From positions 728,501-792,500 of the forward strand of contig CM050454.1 in assembly GCA_027563935.2 (NCBI GenBank): 64,000 nt of DNA, read 5' to 3'. Under the pieces are notes generated by a model. It searched no databases and was not told the DNA's origin. It saw only the letters and a program-made list of their open reading frames with translations. Below are positions 1 through 11,915 of this stretch, piece after piece (within the stretch, counting starts at the first letter, position 1; each line of letters starts with the position of its first letter). This DNA is from Costus lasius. Its lineage: Eukaryota > Streptophyta > Magnoliopsida > Zingiberales > Costaceae. Position numbers and translations under genes: made by a program.

Positions 1-347
1 GTTGCATTCCTGATGTTTCATGCAAATCACGGTCCTTTTATTCCTGCTGTAATGCCATGACTTCAGAAATACACCATGTAGCCTTGAATTTCATCGTAAT
101 GTTACTCATACAGTGGTTTTAGCGTTTATAACAGTATCTTTGGGTTCTCGTATTTAATATACCCTTAGGCGGTTTAACTGATGCCATGATTCAAGCCATG
201 CATAGTATATTTTTCTAGACATTTATTCTTCTGTGCTTTCTTTTTAGCCTTTTACAACTAAATCGAGTATTATTGCAGTCAAACTATATGCTGCTGCAAC
301 ATACTTAAAACTTTTATGTCCTTATAAATCGGTCTCTTTCGACGTAG
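1..347 (+). other. Intron of the dihydrouridine synthase gene
   Basis: This AT-rich stretch ends in a plausible acceptor AG at 346-347 immediately before the coding exon that starts at 348. I see no coding exon in it. The upstream exons of the gene, which would encode the N-terminal half of the TIM barrel, lie left of the window. Confidence 0.6.
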
Positions 348-1098
348 ATGCCCACAGCGGATTGCGAGGAGAGGAAACTATGGTGCTTTTCTCATGGACA
401 ATCTTCCTCTCATAAAATTCCTTGTCCAGAACCTATCACAAAATCTTCTAGTCCCAGTCTCATGTAAAATCAGAATATTCCCAAACATACAAGATACATT
501 AGCATATGCCGGGATGCTTGAAGAGGCCGGTTGCTCTCTTCTAGCAGTTCATGGTCGGACCAGAGAAGAGAAGGACGGGAAGAAATTCCGCGCTGATTGG
601 GATGCCATCAAGGCTGTGAAAGACTCGGTACGAATTCCTGTGCTTGCTAATGGGAACATACGGCACATGAAAGATGTTCAAGATTGTTTGCGTCACACTG
701 GTGCTGACGGCGTTCTTTCAGCAGAGTCTCTTCTCGAAAATCCAGCATTGTTTGCTGGATACTGGACGCATAAATCAAGAGAAGATGATGCCGATGAGAT
801 TGAAAACGATAGGCTATTGGATCAGGCAGATCTTGTGATGGAATATTTGAAGTTCTGTGAGCAATATCCTGTACCGTGGAGAATGATTCGCTCTCATGTT
901 CATAAGATGCTGGGGGATTGGTTTAGAGTTCATCCTCAAATAAGGGAGGAACTCAATGCACAATCGAAACTGTCTTTCGAGTGGCTCCGTGAAATGGTGA
1001 AGAAACTTAAAGAACTTGGTGGAGGAATCCCACAATATGTGAAGGGCGCCACTGCAAGCAATGATTCATCTAACGAAGCTGCTGCATGCAGTTATTGA
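348..1098 (+). CDS. tRNA-dihydrouridine synthase, Dus1 type (tRNA-Dus(16/17)-like), C-terminal part
   Basis: This is the last coding exon of an FMN-dependent tRNA-dihydrouridine synthase, which reduces uridine in the D-loop of tRNA. The exon opens after an AG at 346-347 with one split-codon base and then reads CPQRIARRGNYGAFLM, the family signature around the conserved GCP cysteine (presumed catalytic acid, codon 349-351). Downstream are the TIM-barrel motifs SCKIRIF, AVHGRTREEK, VLANGNIRH and LSAESLLENPALF, then the helical tRNA-binding C-terminus ending in the stop at 1096-1098. Dus1 is distinguished from Dus2/Dus3 by CPQRIARRG and the LLENPALF segment. The N-terminal half is outside the window, so integrity of the whole gene cannot be judged; what is visible is uninterrupted. 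It converges on the GT64 gene, whose stop lies about 560 bp away. Confidence 0.93.
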
Positions 1099-1659
1099 TT
1101 ATTAGGCAAATCCATCTACAGCAATTATTAACATGCTTGTTGTCTGAGCGAGCAATATAGCGGCATTAGATGTTGGTAAGTTGATAGAGCAATGACGATC
1201 ATTGATTCCTTTGTATAACACAATACTTGTCATATTGTTGTAGCAAGTACAGTACTGAACATTAGTACACATTACTATTGATTCACTTATCCAGCCACAG
1301 GGATTATATATAATATTTCTGATACTATCTTTGCATATACGATTAAACATACAAGAAACTTTTATATAATATTTCTGATACCATATTTGGATAATATCAA
1401 GAGATGCACTATTGATTCATTTATCCAGCCAACGTTTTAATATGCAAGTTTGTACCTTTGGAGTGAGCTCACCCGCAGTTATTTCAGCCCTTCTTTGCCA
1501 TCCATTCCCCACTGATCCAGGAATGTACAAGTACATTACATTAAGGTATGAGCTAATCTGTTATACTAGTTTATAAACAATCAACAACCAATTTGTGAAT
1601 TAGTTCTTAAGAGAAAATTTGAACATGTACCAAAGAAAAAGAATGGTATTTGCTCATCA
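1099..1659. other. Convergent 3' intergenic region
   Basis: This stretch separates the stop codons of the dihydrouridine synthase (+) and the GT64 gene (-) and should hold both 3' UTRs. Two short direct repeats occur: CTATTGATTCA followed by TTATCCAGCCA near 1275 and 1410, and TATAATATTTCTGATAC near 1309 and 1366. They suggest a local duplication of about 50-135 bp. No coding sequence is seen. Confidence 0.5.
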
Positions 1660-4600
1660 CTACCAGAACCATTCATTTTTTGCATCCACAGCCTTTATGC
1701 TGCTTGTAGCTAAAGGAAGGGTTCTATAAATCGAAGTAAAGTAATTGAGGCATTGAGTCCTCTTTTTAATATGCCCTTCTAAGCTGCTAATACCAAAGGT
1801 ACCAATCTCATGTACCTTGCCTGAAAAAAAATATCCATGACAGTATGAGTAAGAGCATAATGATGGACGCATCTTATCTCAAAAAACAAAGCAAAACAAT
1901 AAAAATTTCCGTAAAATGTTTTGCTTCTCGTCTGGTGCTAAAACTAAAATAGTTAACTTCCCTAAAAATTTCCCTAAGTGTTCAAACTTTATAATTCATA
2001 AAAAAAAGAAATACACCAAGCATACTAGTCATTCATCTTTAAGATTTTTCTAAGATTAATCAGAAACCTATCATAGAATACTAACATGATCAAGGTAATA
2101 TGCATATCAATTTAAAAATAAATTAAACAATTACAAACCAGCAGGGTAACGATTGACAAGTTCTCATGAACACGACTATGCAATGAAAATAGTATTATTA
2201 ACAACAAGTTCACATGAGCACGACTATGCAATGAAAATAGTATTATTAACAACGGAACTTAGTGGAAGTTTTCAAGTTTTTCTTTTCCATCACAGACTGA
2301 TAACCTTTTAGGTTTTAAGATGGTAGAGTCTAGTATTTTTAATTAACTTAAAGACAATTTAAGATGCAATTCAACATATAGCAGTAGAAGCAAGTAAATG
2401 ATCTAATACCTTTAACCCAGATTGGAGGAGCTCGGGTGACATTAGCGACAAGCAGTGACATTGCTATGTCCTCACAATTTCTGCAGAGAGCATACAGTTA
2501 CAGTTGAAACAATAAAAAAAAAAGGTTTTCACTGCTAACTACAGACCTTTCCTTGGTCACATAATCACGAATTGTTGAAGGCATCTTATGAGTGTATGTA
2601 TCCAAGTACTTGCGATGGAAAAAAGCTGCTTTTGAGAGAACCATACTGTAAGTGCCTGTCCACCATACTGACCACCACCCGCCATATTTGTAATGAACTA
2701 CACCGTTCTGTAATATGAAATGTGAAGATAGCTGTAAAGCTTGCGCCTAAGTGATATGGAATGATTAAGGTAATTGAAATAGTAAATCATCCCAAAAGAC
2801 AATTATCTTTAGCTTCCTCTTTTGAAATTGTTAACAAGTTTGATCACATTATTGTGCATCTCTTGAAATCTTGATGAATAAATTTATCCTGTGGTCCAAT
2901 TCCAGGACTTACCAAAATACATAGTACATTGAACTTGATTGAAAATTTGGCTTGAGTAGATAACCAAACAGCTTAGAAGATGGAATTCCAAGAGGGACTT
3001 TTGAGCTTCAGGCATTAGCAGATTAGGTCTCTTCCATATAGCTATTACTTATGTGATCTCTAGTCTCCCCAATCTTCTTCTACCCCTTGGATTATAAATT
3101 CCAGAGCATTTGCTCCTATGATAAGTGATCGTGGCCCTTTTACAAATTTCAATCCCACACGGTATAGACATTGTGTTAATATAGTTAACAGCTCTACTAC
3201 ATTAATTCATGGTGCAAGCTCCATCGTTACCTCCTCCTAGTATCATATTACATGATGCACTACTATATGTTCATAGCTTCTCGATGAGTCTTTTTATCTA
3301 TTCATTCTTTTACTGAATCTCTTCAATACTTGATAATATTTTATCCTACCAATTGTCCTCCAAGATCTAAAAATGAAGGCAAGAATTGGTCAAGGTGTGA
3401 GAAAGGTGGTGTCTAATAATTATTAGATCAACCCTATTAAACTTCTACAGTTACACCACAATTTTAGCATATTAGTGGAATTTCCTACTAGGTCACCCTT
3501 TTCCTACTTTAATAAAGCAATTTTTATCTTTAGATTCTATCCTTAGTTTCACTTATGATGCTTGTTAATTAAGTAAACATTATTATGTGTCATTTCCTAT
3601 TATCATTTCCAACTATAATTTTTATTTTGAAGTTATATATTATAATATTTGGAGCCCAACTCTCGAGTCTTCTTTGTTTCTAGATTAGTTTTTAACCACT
3701 GTCACATGGATATACATCTTGAAAATTAGAGCTAGTGTCTTTGATGTTTTTAAAATCTTTCCTAGTGAAATAGTGGATTAGGTTGATGCTTCTACTAAAA
3801 TCTTATGAACTGATATACAAAAGAGTATGTATGGTCATCTCTCTAGCTTTTGCCAGACATATGGTGTTATTCATCAACAACCACGTATCTGGATACCTCT
3901 CAATAGAATGGAGTTGTGGAACATAAAAATAAGTATTGCCTTTATGCGGCTCATGCAATAATGTTTCATTTTGCACGTTCCTAAGATTTACTAGGGGATG
4001 TTGTTCTTGCAATTGCATACCCCATTAATCAAATAATTTTCTCCACTTAACAAGGTCAAAGTCCTTGCTCACTATTATCCTAATTCTTCACCATATTAAT
4101 TACCATCACATGTGTTTTAATCCTTGTAATATGTTCATGCACTTGGAGTAGCATGACAAACAAGGTCCTTAATTACCCTAATATCAATTCCTCAGAGTTA
4201 GCATCCTACTACCTTCATACTACTACACTGTCACTACTAGGACCCAGTATCATGGAGCCTTATTGATTCTTGTTCCAATGCCATTTGAGATTGATACAAG
4301 AGATATCTCTAGCTCCACATATTTACCATGTAGGGTTCCTCCTAGGGACGGGGACGGGCAATGAACTGAGTACTTATGTTTTTCCCAATACCCAAACTGA
4401 ATTGAGTACCCTATTACACAGCCCGAACCCGACTTGGGATATTTAAAATGGTACCCATGGGTGTACCCAATTAAATAAAATTTATACTTTTCTATGTTTA
4501 TTTTAAATTATTCTATAAAATAAAAATTTTATAAATTATTATAATAACAAAATATGTTTGTATAATGATTATTTTATATTTTAATAATAATAATTTATTT

Positions 4601-7600
4601 AAAAAAATTTATTTAAGTCAGGTTTTCCATACTTGTACTATTAAATCTGAACCTGCCATAAACTGGTCAAGTTAGGTTGGGCACTTAACTAAATTGAGTT
4701 AAATTATCATCCCTATGAGGGATCTTCCTACTATGTAGGTTCACAATAGGCATTCTCAAAAGGAACCACCTCACCGACCACTAGTCTTGGCTTTGACAAA
4801 TGATCTTCCATCTACATCTACCTCATTGCAATGGCAGCAAGTAGGATACCCCCTAATTTTGCCCTACCCATACCCAAACCTAGCAAATTGATAAGTTACC
4901 CATACTGCCATACCCGATTAACTACGATATTTTTTTCAACCCTCTACCAAAACCCAACCCTATTAAATTTTTTAATACCTGTTAACTACTTGAACTCGAT
5001 AACTACCCGGCTTAACCCTGCCCTACCCCCCTTGCCCTAACCTAACCGTCCACCCTCACCTCCACTCCTACCCCCCTCCCCAACCAATAGCCACTCCCCC
5101 TCCCCCTTGTCGCCTAGCCCTACCTCACCTTTGATGCCGCCAGGCACACTTCACTTCAGAGGCGCTACAACCCCCATCCCCTCATCGACTAGCCCAACCT
5201 CACTCCCCGTCGCCACCAACAATGCCCTAATCGGGGATTCAAGCGAGCACCTTGGCTCTGGCACTACCTACGCCTACCTCACTCTACCTTGCCACAACTT
5301 TGAGCAAGCGCCTGAAAAAGATTAGGGATTTAACCATTATCATTAATATATTATTATTATTATTATTATATAAATATAAATATAATCAATTTCGGGTAAT
5401 GCATATCCGAAATATACGGCCCGAATCCAAGTCGGGTAGTATGTATGATACCCAAACTTGAACCGGTCCTACTTAATAGATTACCCAATAATCCATCCCT
5501 ACTACCTCAGGATTAGATTTGCCAATTGCCCTTCATAAAGGTAAATAGTCTACCATTAATCTCTCTATCTCTAAATATTTTTCATGGATTTTTTTTCTTT
5601 TGCTTTTCATTAAATATCATTATCCTTGTCTTTTATTTATATCCCTAAGAACGCACCAAAAGCTATGCTCAGTTCTCAATGGAAGAAAGGTATGAATAAA
5701 GAGATGGAAACACAAGGGATTCAGGAACTGTAATTCCTCCAAAAGGAGCAAAGAGTGATGTTTGCAAATAATTTTCCATTGTGAATACAACCCTAATAGA
5801 ATTATAGAATGATATAAATCAAGATTAATAGCAAAAGGATCTACTCAAACTTATGACATTGCTTAATTCAAGAATTTCTTGCTAGTTGCAAGATTGAATT
5901 TTCTTTGCATATTATTATCCTTTGTTACTAATCAAAATTGGCAAATGTTTCATATCTATGTCAAAGTTGCCTTCTTGTCCAGTGACCTTGTTGAGAAAGC
6001 ATACATGAAGCCACCTCTAAGTATGTTGTTTGGGGGGAGAAGATAGTATGTAAACTAAATAAAGTCTATGAACTGAGACAAAGCCCAAGAGCTTGGTTTG
6101 AAAAGTTAAAAGTGACTCAATTCCATCTTTATATAAAAGACTCCATCTAGTATTCTTGTACTTGCATTCTATACTGAACATTTTACTATGGTACTTTCTA
6201 GAAATTGAGTTTGCTTACAAGACTGAGTGTCTATTTCTTTCTCAAAAAAAAAGTACATGACTAATCTTTTACAAGAAACTAGAATTTTTAGGATACGACT
6301 TAGCTAATATTCCCAATTTTTTAGCAATAAATTGTGCAATAGTGATGACACTAAAGTTAATCCAACACAATTTCAGACTTGTAGGAAAACTCATTTATCT
6401 TATTATTTCCAAATAATGGTGAAATGAGTGAGCTAACACTATACAAAGCCTCTATAAATTTAGTATTTAATTCATGTTACTTAAGATATGAATGAAAAAG
6501 AAAAGCATCTGAGCACGATGAACCCATCCGTAATATTTGCTGACCTTTCAAACAACAATGAACATTTTAAGCAAGCAGAAATCTCTTGAAAGTTTCCAAT
6601 CAGGCATAAACAAGTTTACACATCAAATAGATGACTCACCTCCTCAGCCTCAATATGAAGACGAGGAACAAATCCAACCATTGAGTCTGAAACAGTTTGC
6701 CATAAAGTGAATGCAAACTCCAGGGAAGAGCAAGAAACTAAAACATCATCGTCAACTGAAAAGATTGCATCACTTTCCAGGTCTTCAATGGGCTTAAATC
6801 TATTATTCAAGCTATCCTCCTTGTTTATGTTAAACTGGAAATGAGGCTTCAGTGAATTCTTGGACTGGGAAAATATAATATGTCTGAGATATGTCGTAAG
6901 GCTTTCTGGTGGTGGGTCATTTTCACTCCAAACTACATGTATCGCATCAGTGCTGGGACAGGATGCATAATGAGTGACAGCTTTCTTGAGAAGAGAATTA
7001 CGCTTCCATGTGTTAATAAACACCGTATAGCCATTCCTAAGAGCACAGAATGGAACTTACATGAGTGCAAAGAAAAGGATATGGGGAAAGAGGAGTAAAG
7101 GACCACAATTTTCTGAAGCCAATAATTAGTTGAACCAGATAGAATCTAAATGTGCCAATAATAACAGAAGAGACTGATATTCAGTATATTTCACTTCTCC
7201 CAAGTGTCCAAGAAATTTCTGACATGGTAAAGAATAAAAGAAAAAATGGAAAGAACAAAAAAAGCTAAAAAGTACAAGATCCTAATCCCGTTCAGATTTC
7301 ATAAAATGATTTATCCAAAGTCTCTTTTTTTTTACATTTGAATACATTTTATTGACGAGAATGTGTATCACAATGAGTTTTGGCGTTATTCACATCAGCT
7401 ACAGGATTTACACTTGGATGGGCTAAGTTTACCTTGATGATCACACCACTCATGGCATCCTTTCATATTTATAGGGTTCTTCATTGGCACTGTTGGGAAA
7501 TAACAAGGATGTTGCCTAGTTAGATGATTCAACAAAAAAATTTATCATTTATTCTTTTGGGATTTTTGCAACGACTAAATTTTACAGCAACCAAGGTGAG

Positions 7601-9484
7601 TAGCATCAGATAATTGTAATATTGGTCAAGCGCTGAGGGCACAAACAAGCTTGAACAGTGATAGGCTTGATTTTCGTTTTCTCCTCTTCACCTTATCAGT
7701 TTAGAGATCATATAATCACAACAATCCAAACCTAGTATTAACTTGTATCCAATGATTTCATTTGCTTTAGTTCAAACTTTGCCAAATCCATTGTATATTA
7801 CTCCTCTAAATCATGTTCTACTCATTTCTCCTTATTTTTCATTGTGTTAGAGAAAGAAGATAGAATCAACTGAGCAGTTACCAAACACAATTCATTTCAT
7901 ATGATCCAGATTAGAAGTGTCATGTTATGTGAATTATGTCTGCAAGTCATATAAGTTAGTACACCACCTTAGAGAAATCAACATGGTAGAAGGTCTTAGA
8001 GAAAATAACATGATTAAACAAACATTAATTGTAGGAACACCATTGCAGATTAAGTATACATTTCTTCTACATTTAAAAATAGCAAAGGAACTCCATGGAG
8101 TGCATAATCAATGAAAAGAAAATAATTCTTTACATTCTTTTAAATATATAAGCCCTAATCATCAAAACGAGTTGGTATTTTTATTGTAACCTAATTTAGA
8201 TTAAAGTAAATTAAGAAAGTGAATGAAGTTCATGAGCTTAAATATATGATGTTTTAATTGTTTGTAAATTTAGGGTCTAAATTGTATTGGTGGAGGGTTG
8301 AGCTGATTGGAACACATTTATAATAAAAACTACAATGTCGTTGTCACATTTTGCAGTTCCAATTTACACTTGGAGTTAGTCTCAGTGATTGTAGGCATGC
8401 TATCCTAGAGTGGAGTCATCGATTTGCGTTTTTGTATTTCGTTTAAGAGATGATGAACCGAGGAGATGGTTATGCTTGTTTTAGAGGCGATGAAACAGTC
8501 CATATTTAACAAAGCCAGGATTTATATATTTTGAACTAGCTGTTTTCTCTAAAAAAAATGTTTTGGTTCAGGTATGTAGGATTATTGTTCTTTTTCATTC
8601 GAGCATTTGGAGTATTGGACTGATTTTGGTTTACCAAATGCACGGTACAGAACAAAAAATTGCGTTTGTCTTGTTTTGGGAGAAAAAATGGGCGGGAGTG
8701 ATAGATTTTATGCGAAACCCCGATTTTAGCATTTCAAAGCATGGGGGAAACCTAGCGTTGAAAATTCCTACTGATAGAACCTGATTATGATTTACGAAAA
8801 TTGATTTATAGTTTTCTAGGATCAATTTTCTCCCATCTTAACATATGTATCCTCATTAAGTTTCCCAGCCGAAATAAAAACTGGCCCAAATTGTCGTGCT
8901 GCCACGAAAGGTTGACCACCAGTTGAAAACTGTTGCCTACCTCCAATAAAAAAAAACAAAACCATACTTGACGGATTCAACAAGATAATAAATAAGAAAA
9001 ATAAAGAAAGAATTGTTTATCATAGAAGCAAGATCTAGGGTTTAAAGAAAAACAAAAGCCAGATCCAGTTACTAATTATAATCCCCACCAAAACGTACTA
9101 AACATGACCATGATTTATCAGGACTATAAAGAGGAGGATTAGAGTGAGAGGAAAATAAGACCTGGAAGAGTCGGAGAAGGGCAAAAACGGACGGCGGCTC
9201 CACCCCATCAAGGGGCCCACCTGGCGAGCACAGAGCATGAGAGCGAGCAAGACGCCAGCGGCGATGAGAAGGCGGATCTTGGCGAGCTTCCGAACGCGAA
9301 GGAAGGAGGAAGAGTAAGCGCGGCCCCGAGCGGCCGCCTTCATCTTTGCCAGTGAGGAGGGCAGTACGGAACCGTTGCCGAAGGCAAGATCCATACCGGA
9401 GGACACTCCTGAAGACATTGCCGCCGCTGAGGCTCCGCCCGAGCCCGTTGATGTGGCGTCTCGGACACCCATGAAGGTGGCCAT
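1660..9484 (-). CDS. Glycosyltransferase family 64 protein (exostosin-like, type II membrane protein)
   Basis: The exons on the minus strand are 9484-9162, 7036-6640, 2707-2547, 2480-2410 and 1820-1660. They join in frame to a 370-residue protein. A low-complexity cytosolic N-terminus is followed by one membrane anchor at about residues 70-87, as expected for a Golgi type II enzyme. The catalytic part starts with GYTVFINTWKR, has the DXD metal/sugar-nucleotide motif in FSVDDDVLVSC (about 203-205), then GGWWSVWWTGTYSMVLSKAA and IRDYVTKERNCEDIAMS, and ends KAVDAKNEWFW. This is the plant GT64 family; members include the glycosylinositol-phosphorylceramide sugar transferases, and the length fits the EPC1/GMT1-type subgroup rather than the long GINT1 type. 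A GTG-initiated extension to 9493 is possible on paper, but the first ATG is at 9484. The third intron boundary set is consistent in phase. Intron 2 (2708-6639) is enlarged by a copia remnant. Exact sugar donor and acceptor are not decidable here. Confidence 0.92.
2160..2253. repeat. Tandem duplication of a 48-bp unit in the last GT64 intron
   Basis: Two adjacent copies, 2160-2207 and 2208-2253, share CACGACTATGCAATGAAAAT and the following AGTATTATTAACAAC almost without change. The unit lies within the intron 1821-2409, so it does not affect the protein. Confidence 0.85.
4343..4715 (+). repeat. Repeat family R1, copy A (GGGTACCC-rich, AT-rich centre), nested in the copia remnant
   Basis: The ends look like TAGGGACGGGGACGGGC on the left and TTATCATCCCTA on the right, giving imperfect inverted termini of the TAGGGATG type seen in many hAT-like MITEs. 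The flanks carry ATACCC, GGTACCC and AACCCGACTTGGG strings around an AT-rich core. The insertion separates the integrase part from the linker of the copia remnant. I could not find a convincing target duplication. Confidence 0.55.
4846..5501 (-). repeat. Repeat family R1, copy B, inverted relative to copy A and carrying a C-rich island
   Basis: Read on the minus strand it begins TAGGGATGGATTATTGGG at 5501 and carries the same TGGGTATC, ACCCGACTTGGATTCGGG and AT-rich blocks as copy A. In the middle (about 5020-5300) is a C-rich, T-poor stretch that translates only into low-complexity Pro/Ser/Thr. The right flank rejoins copia-like sequence (LPIALHKGK), which shows this is a nested insertion. 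Confidence 0.55.
7037..9161 (-). other. GT64 intron 1
   Basis: This 2.1-kb intron lies between exon 1 (ends 9162) and exon 2 (starts 7036). It is AT-rich and I recognise no coding sequence or named element in it. Short open frames here match nothing I know. Confidence 0.7.
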
Positions 9485-9719
9485 GGCCGCCACTCCATCA
9501 AATAGTGGCTCACCGCGCTGGTGCCCCCTCCGTTGCCAGATCCGTTTCGATCTTGCGCCTTCGCCGGCGATCGCTGCTCGGAACCGAGGCTTGGACCGGA
9601 ACGATCTGCTGCGTCGGCTCCGTCGCTTGCCAGGGTGCGTGGTGCTTCGATCGCAAGTCCTTTTCTTACCCAGTAAAAGTGCAGAAAGCCCCTTCTACTT
9701 AGGATAAATCAAATTAAAT
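9485..9719 (-). other. GT64 5' UTR and proximal promoter
   Basis: A GC-rich stretch follows the start codon upstream on the minus strand. It gives short chance open frames on both strands. No TATA box stands out. Confidence 0.4.
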
Positions 9720-10280
9720 TCCCTTGTAATATTAAGGGCTTTTTACTTTGAGGGAAAGTTGAAAGGAAAGAAGAAAGAAGAAAGTAAAATAGTATATACT
9801 TATTTACTTGGACGGATGGATAATTTATAGGGAAAAATTAAGCATTAATCCCTCAATTTGTTTTTCCCCCAAATCGGGCGGGAAGCTGAAACTACGTCTT
9901 AACTTTACTAACTTCACAGCTCGCTTTTTCACTGCATCGTTGCTCGTCCTCGCTTACTATAAGCTTTCCTCAACTACTTGTCCTTATTGTTGCTGCTCGA
10001 GCTCATCACCACTACTCGAGCTCACCGCTACTACTTGTTCTTACTGTCGCTACTTGTCCTCACCATCGTTGCTTATATTTAATATTTAATAATTAATAAT
10101 TTTATAATATTATTAATATATATAATATGAGTGAAAAAAATAAAAATTAGAATGTATATATTAATCTTTCAAATTTTCTTTCCTTCCAAGTAAACACAAG
10201 GAAGAAAAGTCTATAACACATTGTATCCATCTTTTTTTTTTCTTTCTTTGCACTTTTCATCCGTCCAAGTAAACACAGTG
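9720..10280. mobile_element. Nested non-autonomous DNA element(s) with TTTACTTGGACGGATG termini
   Basis: TTTACTTGGACGGATG near 9801-9818 is repeated in inverse as CATCCGTCCAAGTAAAC near 10259-10275. A second, slightly more internal or external pair is TACTTTGAGGGAAAG / CTTTCCTTCCAAGTAAAC (near 9746 and 10177). This looks like one or two MITE-like elements with inverted ends, an AT-rich body and a CT-rich island (about 9930-10075). There is no transposase. Target duplications were not resolved. Confidence 0.5.
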
Positions 10281-11120
10281 TAAATGAAACCGCTAATCCC
10301 TTGCATAAAATAAAATAATGAACTATTAATTTATAAACTGCAATCTTAATAAATTTAAAAAAAGATTAACCACATTAAGTATAAAATAAGTTAAACGTTG
10401 TGGTATTAAGGAATTTAATATGATTTAAACTATTTTAAAGCTAAATTAGCAAATGTCTAACCTAATAGCAATCCTTTGTTGCACTATAAAATTATTTCCA
10501 TATGCGGGTCAGACATTCATGTGAATGTACTATAGCCTTTAAATTAAGGTTATTATTCTATGGCTTCACACATGTTACACGTGTGTACTCTGTAGTTAAT
10601 AAAACAATTATTTAAATCATTATGATTCAAAGAAATCATCCATTAATCTAAATACAAGACAATTTCAGTTCACAAACTTCCAAAACAACCTAATAAGTAT
10701 ATCACAAGGTTTAAGCAGCAGAGAGGCAGGCAAGGTCCAAACAATTTTCGCTACCTTGAGTCTAAAGCAAAAGATTATTTAATCAGTTCACAGACATCTA
10801 ATAAGGAAGTAGAAGAAGGATCAGGTATTATAAGCCTGGTTGTCGTTCTTGATAACTTGGGAACCAAAAGCTCAACAAGAGGTAGAAAACTCACAGCCAA
10901 AGTTTCTAACCAATGCTTAAGTAAACTCAGTAGAAAGTAGAAACCAGAAGATCTAGCCAAAAGTGGTTAACTTTACTATCAATAACAACAATGGTATTGC
11001 TGACAGACAAAAAATGGTTTTAAGTTTTCATTAAAATTTAGTAAGAATTAGGAGACGAAATTGAAGAATGCTTTTGAAGGTTCTACCGGCAATCCAGTTA
11101 AACCCATAACAAGCCTTTCT
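10281..11120. other. Intergenic, nothing recognised
   Basis: AT-rich DNA between the two repeat elements. A 61-codon minus-strand open frame at 10775-10960 has no family motif and is probably chance. Confidence 0.5.
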
Positions 11121-11915
11121 TTAAAGCAACAATCCTTCCTTGGAGGGAAACAAGGAAGAAAAAAAAAACACCTGTTTTACCTTATTTCCTTGAAAAGATA
11201 AAAATAGAGGAATGAAAAAATCGAAGGAAAAAAGGACCATTTTTCCTTAGTTCTGTGTTCCACCCAAATCGGAGTGGAAACACGTTTCCTCACGCATGCT
11301 GCTTCTCTCTTGTTTGCCCCGTTGCACCGCTCCAGCCACCACCGCCTGCCTCCAGCCTCCCCCGCCGCCGCTTCCAGCCTCCCCCGCCGCCGCCTCTAGC
11401 CTTCCCCGCTGCCGTTTCCAGCCTCCCGCATCTCCCCAGCCGCTTCCGCAAAAAACGAGCGGAGCGAGTGTTGGAGCAGTCGACGCTGTTCCAACCCTTG
11501 CCGCTACCGCCTCCAGCCCTCGTCACGGCTGCTTCTAGCCTCCCTGAGCTCCCGCCGCCGCCGCTTCTAGCCTCCCCGAGCCCCAACGTTTGAGCTCCTT
11601 CTTCACTTTCTCCGATGACGGCGGCTTTCGACGACGAGAATCTTCCCCTACCACACGCCCCGACTCCCTCTTCCCTTCTCTGGCGCCGACATCTCTTCTC
11701 CGGTGCCGAGTTCAGCCGACGCATACTGCATTCGTGACAACAGCAGCGATATCGAACGCAAAATCGAATGCGATGCTGATCAACATTTGGTAAAAAAATG
11801 AATTTGGAAGAAGCATGTGCAAGTCACGTGCCTACTTTTCCATCCTTACCAATTTTCTTTTTTTTTACCCTAATCTCTTCCTCTGAGTTTTCTTTCCTCC
11901 ATAGGAAATAAGACC
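11121..11915. mobile_element. Putative non-autonomous element with CT-rich GC island
   Basis: The left end contains TTCCTTGGAGGGAAACAAGG and the right end, read in reverse, TTCCTATGGAGGAAAG, so the termini look like imperfect inverted repeats. The body (about 11290-11720) is strongly GC-rich and pyrimidine-rich on the plus strand in an otherwise AT-rich neighbourhood. It yields long open frames on both strands that are Pro/Ser/Leu or Gly/Arg low complexity, which is composition rather than coding. It may be a captured 5' UTR-like sequence. No target duplication was found. Confidence 0.4.

Larger units (their letters stand above)
3050..6470 (+). mobile_element. Decayed Ty1-copia retrotransposon, antisense inside GT64 intron 2
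   Basis: Although no long reading frame survives, translated fragments follow Ty1-copia pol order on the plus strand. A protease-like PWIIN segment occurs near 3090. Integrase follows at about 3650-4040, with VTWIYILK, LSSFCQTYGVIHQ and, after a frame change, WGDVVLAIAYPIN. Reverse transcriptase covers about 5660-6130, with EMETQG, YKSRLIAKGSTQTYDIA, ARLNFLCILLSFV and FHIYVKVAFLSSDLVEKAYM. The distal RT part is near 6200-6410 with RLVGKLIYLIISK. Many stops and frame changes make it long dead. LTRs were not recognised. Two unrelated repeats interrupt it (4343-4715 and 4846-5501). Boundaries are approximate. Confidence 0.82.

Noticed and set aside
10775..10960. 61-codon minus-strand frame with a hydrophobic stretch
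   Set aside because: Chance length, no family motif and no neighbouring exons.
11255..11724. Possible Pro-rich or Gly/Arg-rich protein gene
   Set aside because: Low complexity on both strands, no start context or splice structure, and located inside a repeat-like element.
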